Assembly (NCBI GenBank): GCA_004299495.1
Contig: SCPY01000286.1
Location: forward strand, 1 to 5,555
From: a bacterium
GTDB taxonomy: Bacteria; Omnitrophota; Gorgyraeia; Gygaellales; UBA12090
Length of the DNA stretch: 5,555 nt
Reading direction: 5' to 3'
Notes under the pieces: generated by a model
Databases searched by the model: none
Seen by the model: the letters and a program-made list of their open reading frames with translations, nothing else
What the model was told of the DNA's origin: nothing
Shown here: positions 5,001-5,555 of the stretch, piece by piece
How the letters are laid out: each line of letters begins with the position of its first letter
Position numbering within the stretch: the stretch's first letter is position 1
Program-made: the position numbers and the translations under genes

Positions 5001-5555
5001 ATGTCAGTAAAGCTTTCTGAAAATGCGCTTAAGGTCTTAGAGCGGAGGTACCTTAAGAAGGACGAGCGCGGACAGCCTCTTGAGACCGCGGATGAGCTTT
5101 TTGGCAGGGTGGCCAAGACAATCGCCGCGGTGGAAAAGATTTACGGCAAGAACGAATCACAAATCAAGGACCTGGAGAATAAGTTTTGCGAGATGATGAG
5201 TAATCTGGAATTTATGCCTAATTCTCCCACCCTGATGAATGCCGGCAGGGAATTGTCCCAGCTCTCCGCCTGTTTTGTGCTTCCTATTGAAGATTCTATG
5301 GAGTCCATCTTTGAGAGCTTAAAGGCCACCGCGATGATTCATAAAAGCGGGGGAGGGACGGGGTTTTCCTTTTCCCGCCTGCGCGCCAAAAACAGTAACG
5401 TGCTTTCTACCGGAGGCATTGCCTCAGGCCCGGTTTCCTTTATGAAGGTCTATGACGCGGCAACCCAGGCGGTGAAGCAGGGGGGGACCCGCCGGGGGGC
5501 CAATATGGGGATTTTGCGGGTTGACCACCCGGATATCCTGGAGTTTATCCGGTGC
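5001..5555 (+). CDS. nrdJ: adenosylcobalamin-dependent ribonucleotide reductase, class II (N-terminal part, 3' end outside window)
   Basis: The first 185 residues are visible and the frame runs off the right edge. NrdJ reduces ribonucleotides to deoxyribonucleotides for DNA synthesis in the cytoplasm, using adenosylcobalamin to make the thiyl radical without oxygen or a second subunit. The N terminus has no ATP-cone: it begins with LSENALKVLERRYLKKDERG, as class II enzymes without a cone do. MPNSPTLMNAG (72-82) is followed by LSACFVLPIEDSMESIF (88-104), where C91 is the first of the redox cysteine pair. Then come KSGGGTGFSFSRLR (115-128), ASGPVSFMKVYDAATQAVKQGG (141-162) and TRRGANMGIL (163-172). 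These match class II enzymes more closely than class I NrdA. The thiyl-radical cysteine and C-terminal cysteines lie beyond the window. The gene has its own strong promoter, paired NrdR boxes and a strong ribosome binding site. Its use implies that the cell makes or imports B12. Confidence 0.96.
   Translation, partial: MSVKLSENALKVLERRYLKKDERGQPLETADELFGRVAKTIAAVEKIYGKNESQIKDLENKFCEMMSNLEFMPNSPTLMNAGRELSQLSACFVLPIEDSMESIFESLKATAMIHKSGGGTGFSFSRLRAKNSNVLSTGGIASGPVSFMKVYDAATQAVKQGGTRRGANMGILRVDHPDILEFIRC

Noticed and set aside
4948..5010. A 20-codon open frame in the nrdJ leader (starts MREKINYINDD) overlapping the nrdJ start codon.
   Set aside because: It has no ribosome binding site, would begin within a few bases of the predicted transcription start, and has no attenuator-like structure behind it. 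It is most likely chance in an AT-rich leader.
1..5555. Search for CRISPR repeats, insertion sequence ends, tRNA genes, riboswitch-like leaders and toxin-antitoxin or defence genes.
   Set aside because: No direct-repeat array, transposase, cloverleaf, conserved riboswitch core or defence domain was seen on either strand by eye.

Overview
The window holds four complete genes and two partial ones, all on the + strand. GC content is intermediate, with AT-rich control regions between genes. The taxon cannot be fixed from the sequence. The class II (B12-dependent) ribonucleotide reductase, the corrinoid-era MetE-like protein and the envelope-type coiled-coil protein suggest a free-living anaerobe or facultative anaerobe, possibly from a deeply branching or uncultured Gram-negative-like phylum. 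That is inference.

Layout. 3-119 is the unrecognised C-terminal end of a gene. 120-231 is a control region with a near-consensus sigma70-type promoter whose spacer contains a perfect 13-bp inverted repeat. 232-1473 encodes a ROK-family regulator with an N-terminal winged helix. 38 bp later, 1512-2735 encodes a membrane-anchored coiled-coil protein with a small C-terminal beta domain, probably co-transcribed with it. After 62 bp, 2798-3799 encodes a LacI-family repressor. 31 bp further on, 3831-4856 encodes a stand-alone MetE catalytic-domain-like (UROD/MetE superfamily) protein that starts with TTG. 4857-5000 is a dense control region. It holds two NrdR-box-like palindromes 32 bp apart, a TTGACA-17-TATACT promoter with an extended -10, and a strong ribosome binding site inside a small hairpin. 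5001-5555 is the first 185 codons of nrdJ, cut by the window edge.

How the parts fit. There are probably three transcription units: ROK plus coiled-coil, LacI plus MetE-like, and nrdJ. The nrdJ unit is the best understood. Its promoter and paired boxes point to control by NrdR, the nucleotide-sensing repressor of ribonucleotide reductases, although nrdR itself is not in the window. Two sugar-type regulator families (ROK and LacI) occur within 3.6 kb, but no sugar transport or catabolism gene is present, so their effectors and targets cannot be told from here. I see no mobile element, CRISPR array, tRNA, rRNA or defence system.
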